In this document: positions 32,909 through 41,368 of the stretch, one piece after another
How the letters are laid out: the number at the start of each line of letters is the position of its first letter
Numbering within the stretch: position 1 is the stretch's first letter
NCBI RefSeq assembly: GCF_008802365.1
Contig: NZ_VZQZ01000001.1
Location: forward strand, 62,001-126,000
DNA from: Oryzomonas japonica
GTDB lineage: Bacteria; Desulfobacterota; Desulfuromonadia; Geobacterales; Pseudopelobacteraceae
Direction of reading: 5' to 3'
Length of the DNA stretch: 64,000 bases
Made by a program: the position numbers and the translations under genes
Notes under the pieces: generated by a model
What the model was told of the DNA's origin: nothing
The model's input: the letters and a program-made list of their open reading frames with translations, nothing else
Databases searched by the model: none

Positions 32909-33289
32909 ATGGCTATGGATATCGGCATTTCCCCGATACTAACCGATACCGACAATGCTGCCGCCGAAAAAGCGCGGCAACTGCAACGGCAGACAAAGGG
33001 CACTTCGACCGGCCTGAGCCAGCAGCAGCTCAAAGAGGCCCACAAGGTGTCCCAGGATTTCGAAGCCCTTTTCGTGGGCATGATGCTGCAATCCATGCGG
33101 GCGACGGTCGGCAAGGACAAGCTGACCGGGGGCGGCCACGGCGAAGAGATTTATCGCTCCATGCTGGACCAGGAGTATGCCGCAGCCGCAGCCAAGCGGG
33201 GCAGCCTGGGGCTGGCACCCCTCATCGAGAAGGATATTATTCGCCAGGAAAGCCGAACTTCCGTCAAAAAGACGGATCATCAGGAATGA
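32909..33289 (+). CDS. flgJ: Rod-binding protein (FlgJ N-terminal domain)
   Basis: 126 residues. The rod-cap core 'LKEAHKVSQDFEALFVGMMLQSMRATVGKDKLTGGGHGEEIYRSMLDQEYAAAAAKRGSLGLAPLIEKDI' matches the N-terminal half of enteric FlgJ. The muramidase half is absent, as in many non-enteric flagellates, so another enzyme must open the peptidoglycan. ATG 32909 is used; ATG 32915 (MDIGISP) would give a better distance from AAGAAAG. Confidence 0.9.
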   Translation: MAMDIGISPILTDTDNAAAEKARQLQRQTKGTSTGLSQQQLKEAHKVSQDFEALFVGMMLQSMRATVGKDKLTGGGHGEEIYRSMLDQEYAAAAAKRGSLGLAPLIEKDIIRQESRTSVKKTDHQE

Positions 33290-33313
33290 GCGCCATGTCC
33301 GGGAGCCGCAGCC

Positions 33314-33793
33314 ATGAATAAAGCAATGATCGAGACACTCACGTTCCAGTTGCACCTGCTCGAAGAGTTGCGCAGCCTCCTTGAACGGGAGACGCATGAA
33401 CTGGGGGATATGAATCTGGGTGCCATGGCTGAGGTAAACCGGATGAAGGAAGAGCTGACGGAACGCATAGAGGCCCATACCGAGCCGCTTCGCCAGGCGA
33501 TCTCCGCGGCCGCCTCCGCCATGGGGCTCGGTCCCGATGCCACATTGGGCGACGTTGCGGCCAAAACCGCCCAGAAGGATATTCAGCGGTTGTACCGCGA
33601 GCTCAACGTTACGGCCCGGCAGGTGCAGGAACGGGCCGCCATGAACCGGGAGATCGCGGAGCGTTTTGTGGCGGCAGCCAGCACCACCTTGAGTCTGTTG
33701 ACCCGCGTCATCAACCAGTCCAGTGTGTACGGCGCATCGGGCGGGTATCAGCAGCGGGCGACAGGGTCGGTCATGATCAACAGGGAGGCATGA
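33314..33793 (+). CDS. flgN: Flagellar export chaperone FlgN
   Basis: 159 residues, predominantly helical: 'LTFQLHLLEELRSLLERETHELGDMNLGAMAEVNRMKEELTERIE' is the FlgN-like N-terminus. The C-terminal helix 'ERFVAAASTTLSLLTRVINQSSVYGASGGYQQ' is a plausible substrate-binding end. FlgN escorts FlgK and FlgL, whose genes follow at once. Only 24 bases separate it from flgJ, so the flgM gene often found here is missing. Confidence 0.88.
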   Translation: MNKAMIETLTFQLHLLEELRSLLERETHELGDMNLGAMAEVNRMKEELTERIEAHTEPLRQAISAAASAMGLGPDATLGDVAAKTAQKDIQRLYRELNVTARQVQERAAMNREIAERFVAAASTTLSLLTRVINQSSVYGASGGYQQRATGSVMINREA

Positions 33794-33794
33794 G

Positions 33795-35192
33795 ATGAGC
33801 CTTAATTCAATAATGCAGATCGGCAAGAGCGGCCTCAGCGGATATCAGATCGCTACCGAGGTCACCAGCGAAAATATCGCCAACGTCAACACCCCCGGCT
33901 ATTCGCGTCAAAGGGTCATTCTGGAGACCGCACCGCAGACCACCGCCAACGGTTTCTCCATCGGCACCGGCGTCAGCGTCAACGGCGTGGAGCGTTACTA
34001 TGACGGCTTGATACAACAACAGATGGTGACTGCCCAGACCACCCTCGGCTACGACACGGCCAAATCCACGGTGCTGCAGCAGATCGAGCCCACGTTCAAC
34101 GAGGTCGCCAATAACGGCCTGGGCGCCGCCATTTCCAATTTTTTCGGGGCGTGGCAGGATCTTACCCTCAATCCGTCTGGCACGTCTGAACGCCAGACGG
34201 TTTTGACCCAGGCCCAGATCATGGTGGACAACTTCCATGCCACCAGCAAGACCCTGAGCGATACCATCGCTACCCAGAATACGTCGCTCGTCGCTACGAC
34301 GGACAGCATCAATGCAACCCTGAAAGACATCGCCCAACTCAACGGCCAGATCAGAACGACCCAGTTGGTGACCGGTAACGCCAATGAGCTGAAGGACCAG
34401 CGGGATCAATTGGTGCAGAACCTCTCGAAGCAGGTCGGCATCACCTACACGGAAAACAGCGACGGCACGACGGACATCAAGTTCGCGGACGGCGGCGGCG
34501 CCCTGGTGACCGGTTCCCAGGCCGGCGCATTCTCGCTGACGCCCAATGCCACGACCCCCACCCTCTATGATGTCAATCTGACGCCGGCCGGCGGAGCGGC
34601 CGCGGCGGTGGTAAAGCCGACCACAGGGGCGTTGGGAGCAACCCTGGCGTTGCGCGATACGATCATTCCCGGCTACCAGAGCCAGGTGGATGCATTGGCC
34701 AAATCGATTGCAGACACCGTGAACGGCCTGCATACCGCGGGGTTCAGCCCGACCGGCGGGACCGGCCAGGATTTCTTCACCCCTCCGGCCGCCGCCAGTG
34801 GCGCCGCGGCCGGCCTTCAGCTTGCAACCGGGTTGACAACGGCCACGATAGCCGCATCGGGAAGCGCCACGCTCCCCGGGGATAACACCAACGCCTCGGC
34901 GATTGCCGTGTTGCAACACGACACCACGACCATGTCCGGGGCAACCTTCAACAGCTACTATGACACCCTGGTCAGCAAGGTCGGCCTGGACGTCAAGTCG
35001 AGCGGGGATACCGTGACCCAGGATACGGCATTCAGCAATCAGTTGAGCACGCTCCGCGATTCCAATTCCGGCGTGTCGCTGGATGAGGAACTGACCAAAC
35101 TTGTGCAATACCAGCGTTCCTACCAGGCTTCGTCTAAATTGATCACCACGGCGACCGATATGATGGATACCGTAATTGGACTTATCAGATAA
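33795..35192 (+). CDS. flgK: Hook-filament junction protein FlgK (HAP1)
   Basis: 465 residues. N-terminal 'NSIMQIGKSGLSGYQIATEVTSENIANVNTPGYSRQRVILET' and C-terminal 'SGVSLDEELTKLVQYQRSYQASSKLITTATDMMDTVIGLIR' form the conserved D0/D1 coiled-coil pair. The middle is Thr/Ala/Gly-rich and shorter than in Salmonella (553 residues). It is exported through the flagellar channel and joins hook to filament. The ATG begins one base after the flgN stop (TGAGATG). Confidence 0.95.
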   Translation: MSLNSIMQIGKSGLSGYQIATEVTSENIANVNTPGYSRQRVILETAPQTTANGFSIGTGVSVNGVERYYDGLIQQQMVTAQTTLGYDTAKSTVLQQIEPTFNEVANNGLGAAISNFFGAWQDLTLNPSGTSERQTVLTQAQIMVDNFHATSKTLSDTIATQNTSLVATTDSINATLKDIAQLNGQIRTTQLVTGNANELKDQRDQLVQNLSKQVGITYTENSDGTTDIKFADGGGALVTGSQAGAFSLTPNATTPTLYDVNLTPAGGAAAAVVKPTTGALGATLALRDTIIPGYQSQVDALAKSIADTVNGLHTAGFSPTGGTGQDFFTPPAAASGAAAGLQLATGLTTATIAASGSATLPGDNTNASAIAVLQHDTTTMSGATFNSYYDTLVSKVGLDVKSSGDTVTQDTAFSNQLSTLRDSNSGVSLDEELTKLVQYQRSYQASSKLITTATDMMDTVIGLIR

Positions 35193-35214
35193 GAGAGAAT
35201 AGGAGAATCTGGCT

Positions 35215-36129
35215 ATGCGCATTACCTCAAACATGACCTCCGATCTGGCCCTCTATAATCTCCAGCAGGAGCAGGTCAAACTGAACAAGCTGCAGGAACA
35301 GGCGTCGTCCCAGGTGCAGATCAACCGCCCCAGCGACGATCCGATCGGCGCCAGGCTCCTGACCGACATCGGCGATAAAATCAAGGCCGGCGACCAGTAT
35401 GCCAGCAACATCACCAAAACGAGCACCTGGCTGCAGACGACCAGTACGGCGCTGGACGGCATGGCCGGTTTCATGGAACAAGCAAAAAAACTGGCCGCTT
35501 CGATAACAGCCGGCAGTACCGACCCGAGCGTCGGCCAGACGGTGATCTCCCAGTTGCAATCGTTGAAACAGCAGCTGGTGGACATGGGCAATACCCAGTA
35601 CGGCGATCAGTATGTGTTCGGGGGGACCAATAACCAGAAACCCTTCAGCTATTCGAGCAATAGCTATCAGGGAAATGAAAACACCCTCTCGGTGGAGATC
35701 GGCCAGGGGGCGACCCAACAGATGAATATCACGGGGAACCAGCTGCTTACCGGGAGTTCTACGGCAACACCGGCGAACCCTACCCCCTATGGCACCACCA
35801 ATATCCTGCAGACCATCGACAATCTGATCACGGATATCGGCGCCAACAACGTGAGCGGCATCAAGGCCGATTCCCAGGCTATTGAGGCCGGCGCCACCCA
35901 GATCACCAATGCCCAGACCGACGTGGCGGCACGCCTGTTGCGGCTCAATAATGCGACCACGTTGAACACAAACACCAAGAATACCCTGGAGACGATTGCC
36001 GGGAATGTCCAGTACGTGGATTTGGCGCAGGTGGGTGTGGAATTGACCCAACAGCAAACCTCTTACCAGGCATCCTTGTCGGCCACCGCCAAGATTTCAC
36101 AGATGTCGCTTCTGGACTATCTGAAGTGA
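35215..36129 (+). CDS. flgL: Hook-filament junction protein FlgL (HAP3)
   Basis: 304 residues. The flagellin-like N-terminus 'MRITSNMTSDLALYNLQQEQVKLNKLQEQASSQVQINRPSDDPIGARLLTDI' and C-terminus 'VDLAQVGVELTQQQTSYQASLSATAKISQMSLLDYLK' identify FlgL. Last gene of the cluster; a strong terminator follows 30 bases later. The csrA and fliW genes that often come next are absent. Confidence 0.95.
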   Translation: MRITSNMTSDLALYNLQQEQVKLNKLQEQASSQVQINRPSDDPIGARLLTDIGDKIKAGDQYASNITKTSTWLQTTSTALDGMAGFMEQAKKLAASITAGSTDPSVGQTVISQLQSLKQQLVDMGNTQYGDQYVFGGTNNQKPFSYSSNSYQGNENTLSVEIGQGATQQMNITGNQLLTGSSTATPANPTPYGTTNILQTIDNLITDIGANNVSGIKADSQAIEAGATQITNAQTDVAARLLRLNNATTLNTNTKNTLETIAGNVQYVDLAQVGVELTQQQTSYQASLSATAKISQMSLLDYLK

Positions 36130-36159
36130 TCCCTCCGCGGCTGGTATGAATAATATCAA

Positions 36160-36187
36160 GGCGGGGCCCTGCGGCCCCGCCTTTTTT
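36160..36187 (+). terminator. Strong intrinsic terminator of the flagellar cluster
   Basis: GGCGGGGCC (36160-36168) pairs perfectly with GGCCCCGCC (36173-36181) around CTGC and is followed by TTTTTT (36182-36187). It marks the end of transcription after flgL. Confidence 0.95.
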
Positions 36188-36199
36188 GCGTGAAAAGCA

Positions 36200-36228
36200 T
36201 TGACCTCCCCAGGAGCGCACCCTATAAA
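36200..36228 (+). promoter_or_regulatory. Sigma-70 promoter of the MATE gene
   Basis: TTGACC (36200-36205), a 17-base spacer and TATAAA (36223-36228). The predicted transcription start (about 36234-36236) coincides with the ATG of the MATE gene, so that message could be leaderless. Confidence 0.7.
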
Positions 36229-36233
36229 GGACC

Positions 36234-37586
36234 ATGCTCAACAGCCCTGCCAGAATCGTTTTGCACCGTCATCGGCCGGTCTCCATCCGGCGTAACGTTT
36301 TCCGCCTTTCCATGCCGGTGCTCCTCTCCTCATTGTTCCAGCGCCTGGTATCCATCGTCGATATCTTCCTGACCGGCGGTCTGGGAGCTGCGGCCATTGC
36401 CGCCACCGGACTGGGCCAATTGTTGATGTTCGTCACCATGACCGTGTTCTGGGGATTGGCCACCGGGGCAACGGTGGTGATCGCCCATCTGTGGGGTGCC
36501 GGCAGGCGCGAGGAGGCCCGCCGGGCGGCCTACGTGAGCTGCCTCGCCTGCCTGGCCATGACGGCAGCCTGTACGGCGGCGGGCACCGCCTGGGGAGGTG
36601 ATATCGCCCGCATGATGGGTACCGCACCCGATGTCCAGGCCTTGGCCGCCGACTACATCCGCCTGGTGTTCCTCGGGCTGGTCTGGACAACCGGCCTCAA
36701 CATCCTTTCCGCCATCATGCAGGGCGCCGGGGATACCCGCACGCCCATGGAGGCGATCATCCTGGTCAACATCCTGCATGTCGCCCTGGCCTGGCCGCTG
36801 ATCTACGGCACGCTCGGCTTTCCGGCGCTGGGGGTCAAGGGCGCTGCCATTGCCATCAACAGTTCGGAATTCGTCGGCTTTTCCTACCTGCTGATCCAGG
36901 CGGTGCGCAAGCGGTATCTTACCTTCGGCCGGCCGGACGGCTGGCTTTTCGGCATGGTATGGCGGGTGGGGTGGCCGGTGGCCCTGGAGCGGGTGGCCCA
37001 GCAGAGCGGCCAGTTGTTCTATTCGAGCTTCATCATCGGTTATGGCACCGGCGCCTACGCCGCCCACCAGATCGGCATTTCCATCGAATCCCTCTCCTTC
37101 ATGCCCGGCGCCGGCATGGGAATCGCCGCCGCCACGCTCATGGGGCAGGCCCTGGGGGCCAGGAAGCTCCGCCGTGCCCGCATCAGCCACAACGAGGCGC
37201 TGCGGCTGGCCGTGGTGGTCATGACCCTCATGGCTCTCGTCTTCTTCTGTGCCCCCCACTACCTGATCGGGCTGTTCACCCATGACGGCGACGTTATTGC
37301 CAAGGGGAGCGTTTTCCTGCGGCTGGTGGCCTTCGCCCAGGTGCCGCTGGCGCTTTCGTTCGTCTATGCCGGCAGCCTGCGGGGGGCGGGCGATACCTTC
37401 TACGTCTTCATCGTCACGTTGGTGGCCATGTGGGGGATACGGGTGGCGTTGTCGTGGGTAGCGGCCGAATGGCTGCACCTCTCGCTGTACGCCGTATGGG
37501 GGGTATTCCTGATCGACTGGTATTTCCGCGGGGCGGCCTTTGCCTGGAGATACCACAAACGCGACCTGCACGGTATTGCCGTGTAG
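36234..37586 (+). CDS. MATE-family multidrug/Na+ antiporter
   Basis: 450 residues with about twelve membrane helices in two homologous halves, starting with the amphipathic lead 'IRRNVFRLSMPVLLSSLFQRLVSIVDIFLTGGLGAAAIAATGLG'. The 'QGAGDTRTPMEAIILVNILHVALAWPLIYG' and second-half 'LRGAGDTFYVFIVTLVAMWGIRVALSW' are the MATE half-repeat motifs. It exports cationic drugs or metabolites in exchange for H+ or Na+; the substrate cannot be predicted. No Shine-Dalgarno precedes ATG 36234 and the -10 box ends six bases before it. A later start at ATG 36312 would remove the lead helix. Confidence 0.92.
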   Translation: MLNSPARIVLHRHRPVSIRRNVFRLSMPVLLSSLFQRLVSIVDIFLTGGLGAAAIAATGLGQLLMFVTMTVFWGLATGATVVIAHLWGAGRREEARRAAYVSCLACLAMTAACTAAGTAWGGDIARMMGTAPDVQALAADYIRLVFLGLVWTTGLNILSAIMQGAGDTRTPMEAIILVNILHVALAWPLIYGTLGFPALGVKGAAIAINSSEFVGFSYLLIQAVRKRYLTFGRPDGWLFGMVWRVGWPVALERVAQQSGQLFYSSFIIGYGTGAYAAHQIGISIESLSFMPGAGMGIAAATLMGQALGARKLRRARISHNEALRLAVVVMTLMALVFFCAPHYLIGLFTHDGDVIAKGSVFLRLVAFAQVPLALSFVYAGSLRGAGDTFYVFIVTLVAMWGIRVALSWVAAEWLHLSLYAVWGVFLIDWYFRGAAFAWRYHKRDLHGIAV

Positions 37587-37653
37587 GGACACGCGGGCAG
37601 CGGCGTCAACCGGTACGCCGCCGGTGATTGAGGCCTTACGTGTGTTTCCTTTT

Positions 37654-38001
37654 TCACTGCTCCTTGTTTTTGCGGCTGTAGCGGATAACCGTCGCCTTCT
37701 CCAGCGTGATCATGCCGCCATCCATCATCTCGTCGATGCGGGGCATGATGGCGTTGATCCGCTCCTGACTGTCCACCACCTCGACGATCAGCGGCAGGTC
37801 GGCGGACAGGTCCAGGAGTTTTTGGGTATGGAACACGCTATGGGCGCCGAAGCCGCAGACCCCGCGCAGGACCGTGGCCCCGGCAAAGCCCTCCTTGCGC
37901 AGCAGTTCCACGAGCGCCTCGTACAGCGGCTTGCGGCCATAGCGGTCGCTCTCTCCGATGAATATCCGCATCAGCATCTTCTCGCCGATCAGTTTTGTCA
38001 T
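37654..38001 (-). CDS. DUF190-family protein linked to CrcB
   Basis: 115 residues from ATG 38001 (GTG 38004 is an alternative); AAGGAGG lies seven bases ahead. 'MRIFIGESDRYGRKPLYEALVELLRKEGFAGATVLRGVCGFGAHSVFHTQKLLDLSADLPLIVEVVDSQERINAIMPRIDEMM' is the DUF190 pattern, a PII-like ferredoxin-fold family frequently encoded with crcB. The start overlaps the crcB stop, so the two are co-translated. A cytoplasmic partner or regulator of the fluoride channel is a reasonable inference; no enzyme motif is seen. Convergent with the MATE gene; the 67-base gap contains a CGGCGT/ACGCCG hairpin (37601-37620). Confidence 0.88.
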   Translation of the reverse strand: MTKLIGEKMLMRIFIGESDRYGRKPLYEALVELLRKEGFAGATVLRGVCGFGAHSVFHTQKLLDLSADLPLIVEVVDSQERINAIMPRIDEMMDGGMITLEKATVIRYSRKNKEQ

Positions 38002-38390
38002 CACAAACCTCCTTGGAGTATCGTTCGGACGGTAATAATACCCAGCCAGGTGAACAGCAGGCAGACCGCTACGCTTGCCAGCACATTGGCAAAAGCGACA
38101 AGGAACTGGCCATCCTCCAGCAGCTTGAAGGTCTCGTAGCTGAAGGTGGAGAAGGTCGTCAGTCCCCCCAGAAAACCAACGGTCAGCCCCAGACGCAACG
38201 TATCAGGGATGACGGTGCTGCGCAGGCCCAGTTCCATGACCAGGCCGATGAGGTAGGCCCCGATGATGTTGACGGCAAAGGTGCCGTAGGGGAATACCCG
38301 GCCGAGTTGGCTGTAGACCCAGCCCGAGAGGTAGTAGCGGGTAAGCCCACCCCCGGCGCAGAAGATGGCAATCGTGGCAGCGGTCTTCAT
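38001..38390 (-). CDS. crcB: Fluoride channel CrcB/Fluc
   Basis: 129 residues, four membrane helices. Family marks are 'GGLTRYYLSGWVYSQLGRVFPYGTFAVNIIGAYLIG' (the N of the TFxVN motif lines the pore) and 'VGFLGGLTTFSTFSYETFKLLEDG', which bears the phenylalanine-box and central Na+ site segment. The inner-membrane dimer expels F-. ATG 38390 follows AGGAGG. A promoter is visible just upstream, but no crcB-motif fluoride riboswitch fits in the short leader. Confidence 0.95.
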   Translation of the reverse strand: MKTAATIAIFCAGGGLTRYYLSGWVYSQLGRVFPYGTFAVNIIGAYLIGLVMELGLRSTVIPDTLRLGLTVGFLGGLTTFSTFSYETFKLLEDGQFLVAFANVLASVAVCLLFTWLGIITVRTILQGGL

Positions 38391-38414
38391 CTGAAACCTC
38401 CTCCGTGCATGAAA

Positions 38415-38442
38415 AGTATAGCGGCCTTTCGGGCGATGTCAC
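38415..38442 (-). promoter_or_regulatory. Sigma-70 promoter of crcB-DUF190
   Basis: Read on the minus strand: GTGACA (complement of 38437-38442), 16 bases, TATACT (complement of 38415-38420). Transcription would start about 18 bases ahead of the crcB ATG. Confidence 0.6.
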
Positions 38443-38482
38443 CACTGTTTTGCCAAGGCTCGCGTGAGCGGAATCCGCGGGA

Positions 38483-38519
38483 TAAAAAAACTCCTACCTC
38501 GCATGTGAAAGGTAGGAGT
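38483..38519 (-). terminator. Intrinsic terminator (minus strand) downstream of the 612-residue gene
   Basis: ACTCCTACCT (38490-38499) and AGGTAGGAGT (38510-38519) form a perfect 10-bp stem. On the minus strand it is followed by seven Ts (38484-38490 complement). It lies about 110 bases past the stop of the gene at 38632-40470 and insulates crcB. The interval 38520-38631 shows nothing else. Confidence 0.85.
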
Positions 38520-38631
38520 CATCAGCTTTTGCAAGCGGTTGTGGCGAACTCCATCGCCGGGAAAAGTATGATACGGAACTATAGCCGACGGGGCCGTCCC
38601 GGTCAAGCGATAGCTCACCCGGAGCGGAAAA

Positions 38632-40470
38632 CTAACTCAAGCCCTTCCTGATCTGGTACAACCCCTCGAGACTCAACCCGTTCTTCTCGTAATATTCCCG
38701 CTCCAGCTCTTCAACATAGAAACGGTCGAGACCGGAGTTTTCCAGGAAATCCTCCCGCAACCCCACATTGCGTTCGGCGATGATCTGGGGCAACAGGGAG
38801 TGGAGATACATGGCCTCCTTCTTGATGGTGAAGATGGTTTCATGGAAGATGTGGTCGGGGATATCGGCCTTGATGAGCCGTTTGTTCTTCAATTCCTCGA
38901 TCACCTCGCGGCGCAGCGCCTCCTGGTCGGCCTTGGTGGTGAACCGGGAATAGAAGTTGCGGATCCGGTCGCGTACATGCTCCAGCAGCACCGATGAAAT
39001 GCGTTCTTCCTGGTCGATTTTCTGGAGGTGCTGATTCAATTCTTCCGTGCTGCCGGTACGTTTTTCCACGGCCCTGAGCCCTGCCAAGAGGGCGGTTACC
39101 TTGCGCCGTCCGAAACGGCCCAGGTAGGCGTTATGGAACAGTTCGTGGATGAACAGCTCCTCGAAGCACCCCTCCCTGAGATTGTCAAAGGCGGCCTTGT
39201 GCTCCAGGAGTCCCTGGAGCATCTCCTCGTTGACCCGCACGTTCTCCATGAAGGCCAGTTGGCTGATCAGGTTCGAGACGCTGTCGAAACGGTCCAGGTA
39301 GGTGATGACGTAGGAAAATCCATCCATCAGCCCCGGGTCGGCGCCGTCGCGGATCTTTTCGTCGCATTCCTTGCTCGCGTCCAGCATGAGTTGGTCGAAG
39401 GAATGGTCGCGGTTCTCCACGGCCTTTTTCTTGGCCTGGATCAGGTTGAGCATGTCCTCGCGGTTGATCGGGCTTTCGATCTCCTTTTCCCTGAGGAAGA
39501 TCCCCTGCAGCACCTCGCGGGTGGCGGCGATGTAGTCCTGTTCCTCGTGGTGGACCAGGTTGCGCCCTCGCTTGAGCATCTCGTCCAGGGTATAGAACAG
39601 GGCGCCGGGGATCTTGTTACGCACCGACAAGGTCTTGAGCCGGGTCAGCCGGGCATTGTCCAGATGGCTGATCTCTCCCTTGTTGTTGCAGGCCAGGAGG
39701 ATGTTGCGGTATTCGTCCACGATGCGTTTGTTGGACGGATGGCGGTACATGGCGTCGATGCGCATGCGTTCCTGCTGATAGCGGTCGATCCGGTAGGTGG
39801 CCGCAAGCTTGACCAGGCGGGAGAAATCATCGTCGGCGATCTTCTTGTTGCGGTAGTAAAGGCTTTTGAAGAGGTCGCGATATTCCCGGTGGTGGCGGTT
39901 GATCAGCTTGATGATGAAGAGTTGGGCCGAATCGTCCCTGAGCAGCGGAAAGATGTTGGAGATAAGGGCGTCGTCACGCTCGTCGCCCACCGATTCCGAG
40001 CGCTTGATGATCTTTCCGAGGTTTTTGACCAACTCCTCCTGCTGGTATTTCAGTTTGCGGGAGAGTTGGTTGGAGTGGACGAAAAAATAGTAGTTGCAGA
40101 CGGCGTTTCCCTCGAAAAAAATATTTTCGAAGCTCTCCTCCCCCTGGGTGCGGTCGCTGAAACGGATAGAGCCCGTGTCGTTGGAACGTGCCCCGTACAT
40201 GACCAGGCGGTTGATGATGTCCGGTTTGGAGAGATCGGAGGAGGGTTGGTCGACGCCGAACATGTATTCGCAGAAATAGCCGCCGTTCCCCTGGTAGCCG
40301 ATCCCCTCGGGGGAGATGATGAACTCGTTGCCCGGAGAGAAGATGCGGAGGTGTTCCTCCTCCTGGACGATGTTGAAGAAGTAACGCTGATAGGCATCGT
40401 TGCCCACCACCATGACGAAATACTCGACATGGCTGCCGACCTGCCCATGTAGCCGTATGTCCTTGTGCAT
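38632..40470 (-). CDS. Large conserved protein of unknown function (possibly TIGR04442 family)
   Basis: 612 residues, no signal peptide and no convincing membrane helix. The N-terminal about 140 residues are beta-rich with many aromatics ('HVEYFVMVVGNDAYQRYFFNIVQEEEHLRIF'). The rest is mainly charged helix, including 'LSRKLKYQQEELVKNLGKIIKRSESVGDERDDALISN', a 'CFEELFIHELFHNAYLGRFGRRK' segment and a C-terminal 'ELEREYYEKNGLSLEGLYQIRKGLS'. I tentatively associate it with the TIGR04442 group found in Geobacter relatives, but without a search this is uncertain. 'ELFIHELFHN' superficially resembles a zinc-protease HExxH but lacks the second acidic residue spacing. ATG 40470 follows GGGGGAG. Single gene with its own terminator. 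Confidence 0.75.
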   Translation of the reverse strand: MHKDIRLHGQVGSHVEYFVMVVGNDAYQRYFFNIVQEEEHLRIFSPGNEFIISPEGIGYQGNGGYFCEYMFGVDQPSSDLSKPDIINRLVMYGARSNDTGSIRFSDRTQGEESFENIFFEGNAVCNYYFFVHSNQLSRKLKYQQEELVKNLGKIIKRSESVGDERDDALISNIFPLLRDDSAQLFIIKLINRHHREYRDLFKSLYYRNKKIADDDFSRLVKLAATYRIDRYQQERMRIDAMYRHPSNKRIVDEYRNILLACNNKGEISHLDNARLTRLKTLSVRNKIPGALFYTLDEMLKRGRNLVHHEEQDYIAATREVLQGIFLREKEIESPINREDMLNLIQAKKKAVENRDHSFDQLMLDASKECDEKIRDGADPGLMDGFSYVITYLDRFDSVSNLISQLAFMENVRVNEEMLQGLLEHKAAFDNLREGCFEELFIHELFHNAYLGRFGRRKVTALLAGLRAVEKRTGSTEELNQHLQKIDQEERISSVLLEHVRDRIRNFYSRFTTKADQEALRREVIEELKNKRLIKADIPDHIFHETIFTIKKEAMYLHSLLPQIIAERNVGLREDFLENSGLDRFYVEELEREYYEKNGLSLEGLYQIRKGLS

Positions 40471-40491
40471 ACTCCCCCTCTCCTATCGCAA

Positions 40492-41250
40492 TTACATTAC
40501 ATCGAACGCCATGCCATCGTAGGCGAATTCGAAACCGGGCGGCAGTTTGGCTTGTTCGCCGTGGAGCACTTCGTGGGTCAGGTGGGTGAGGACGACGCGG
40601 GCCGGCTTGATCGGTCTCACCGCGCTAATGGCCCCCTCGATGTTGAAATGGAACGGATGGGGCGTCCAGCGCAGCCCGTCCATGACCAGCACGTCGAGCC
40701 CCTCCAGAAGCGGTAGAGAGCTGGCGGGGATGGTACTGCAATCCGTCAGGTAGGCAAACGGGCCGATGCGGTAGCCCATGGCGGTGCCCTTGCCGTGCAG
40801 GAGCGGGATCGGGATGACCGTCAGCCCGAACAGATCGAAGGGGCCGGAGACCTCGTGGGCCGACAAAAGCGGCGTATAGCCCGATCCGTTGGCTTCGAAA
40901 AAGATATAGCGGAACCCCGCCCACAAGACCTGGAAGGTCTCAGGGGAGGCGTAGCAGGGAACGACCTCCTTGTGCAGAAAGTGGAAGCCGCGTAGGTCAT
41001 CGATGCCGTTCACGTGGTCGGCATGGGGGTGGGTGAAGAGAACGGCGTCTACCCTGTCCAACCCCTCCCGCAGGGCTTGCCGTCGCAGGTCGGTGGAGGT
41101 GTCCACCAGGATGTTCCGCCCCCCGTGCCGAATCAGCAGGGAGGCCCGGGTTCTCCGGTCCTTCGGGTCGTCCGACGTGCATACCCGGCACCTGCATCCC
41201 ACCATGGGAACCCCGGTCGATGTCCCGCTCCCCAGGATGGTTACCTTCAT
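40492..41250 (-). CDS. Metallo-beta-lactamase-fold hydrolase, PhnP-like
   Basis: 252 residues. The metal-binding signature 'THPHADHVNGIDD' lies at 73-85 (His74, His76, Asp78, His79). The N-terminus 'GSGTSTGVPMVGCRCRVC' with Cys19, Cys21 and Cys24 is the extra zinc site typical of the PhnP/cyclic-phosphodiesterase-like subgroup. Additional metal ligands are in 'LTDCSTIP' and 'VLTHLTHEV'. It probably cleaves a phosphodiester; the natural substrate is unknown. Own promoter upstream on the minus strand; the upstream neighbour (tandem UspA) is separated by 118 bases. Confidence 0.9.
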   Translation of the reverse strand: MKVTILGSGTSTGVPMVGCRCRVCTSDDPKDRRTRASLLIRHGGRNILVDTSTDLRRQALREGLDRVDAVLFTHPHADHVNGIDDLRGFHFLHKEVVPCYASPETFQVLWAGFRYIFFEANGSGYTPLLSAHEVSGPFDLFGLTVIPIPLLHGKGTAMGYRIGPFAYLTDCSTIPASSLPLLEGLDVLVMDGLRWTPHPFHFNIEGAISAVRPIKPARVVLTHLTHEVLHGEQAKLPPGFEFAYDGMAFDVM

Positions 41251-41277
41251 TCAACGTCCTTTCCGTAATATGCCTGG

Positions 41278-41306
41278 AAAATAACAGAAATCCCCGATGC
41301 AGGCAA
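41278..41306 (-). promoter_or_regulatory. Possible sigma-70 promoter of the PhnP-like gene
   Basis: On the minus strand: TTGCCT (complement of 41301-41306), 17 bases, TATTTT (complement of 41278-41283). It lies 28 bases ahead of the start codon, inside the 118-base gap after the UspA gene. Confidence 0.5.
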
Positions 41307-41368
41307 GGCGGATTTCTTGAAACCCGTTACTGCTGCCGGCGTTTGCGGGCCCTGATGAACCGGTCCGG

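Noticed and set aside
38391-38460. Possible fluoride riboswitch upstream of crcB
   Set aside because: The conserved crcB-motif pseudoknot elements are not present, and the predicted leader is only about 18 bases.
39040-39150. HELFH in the 612-residue protein as a zinc-protease site
   Set aside because: HELFH followed by N does not match HExxH plus a downstream ligand convincingly, and no export signal exists.
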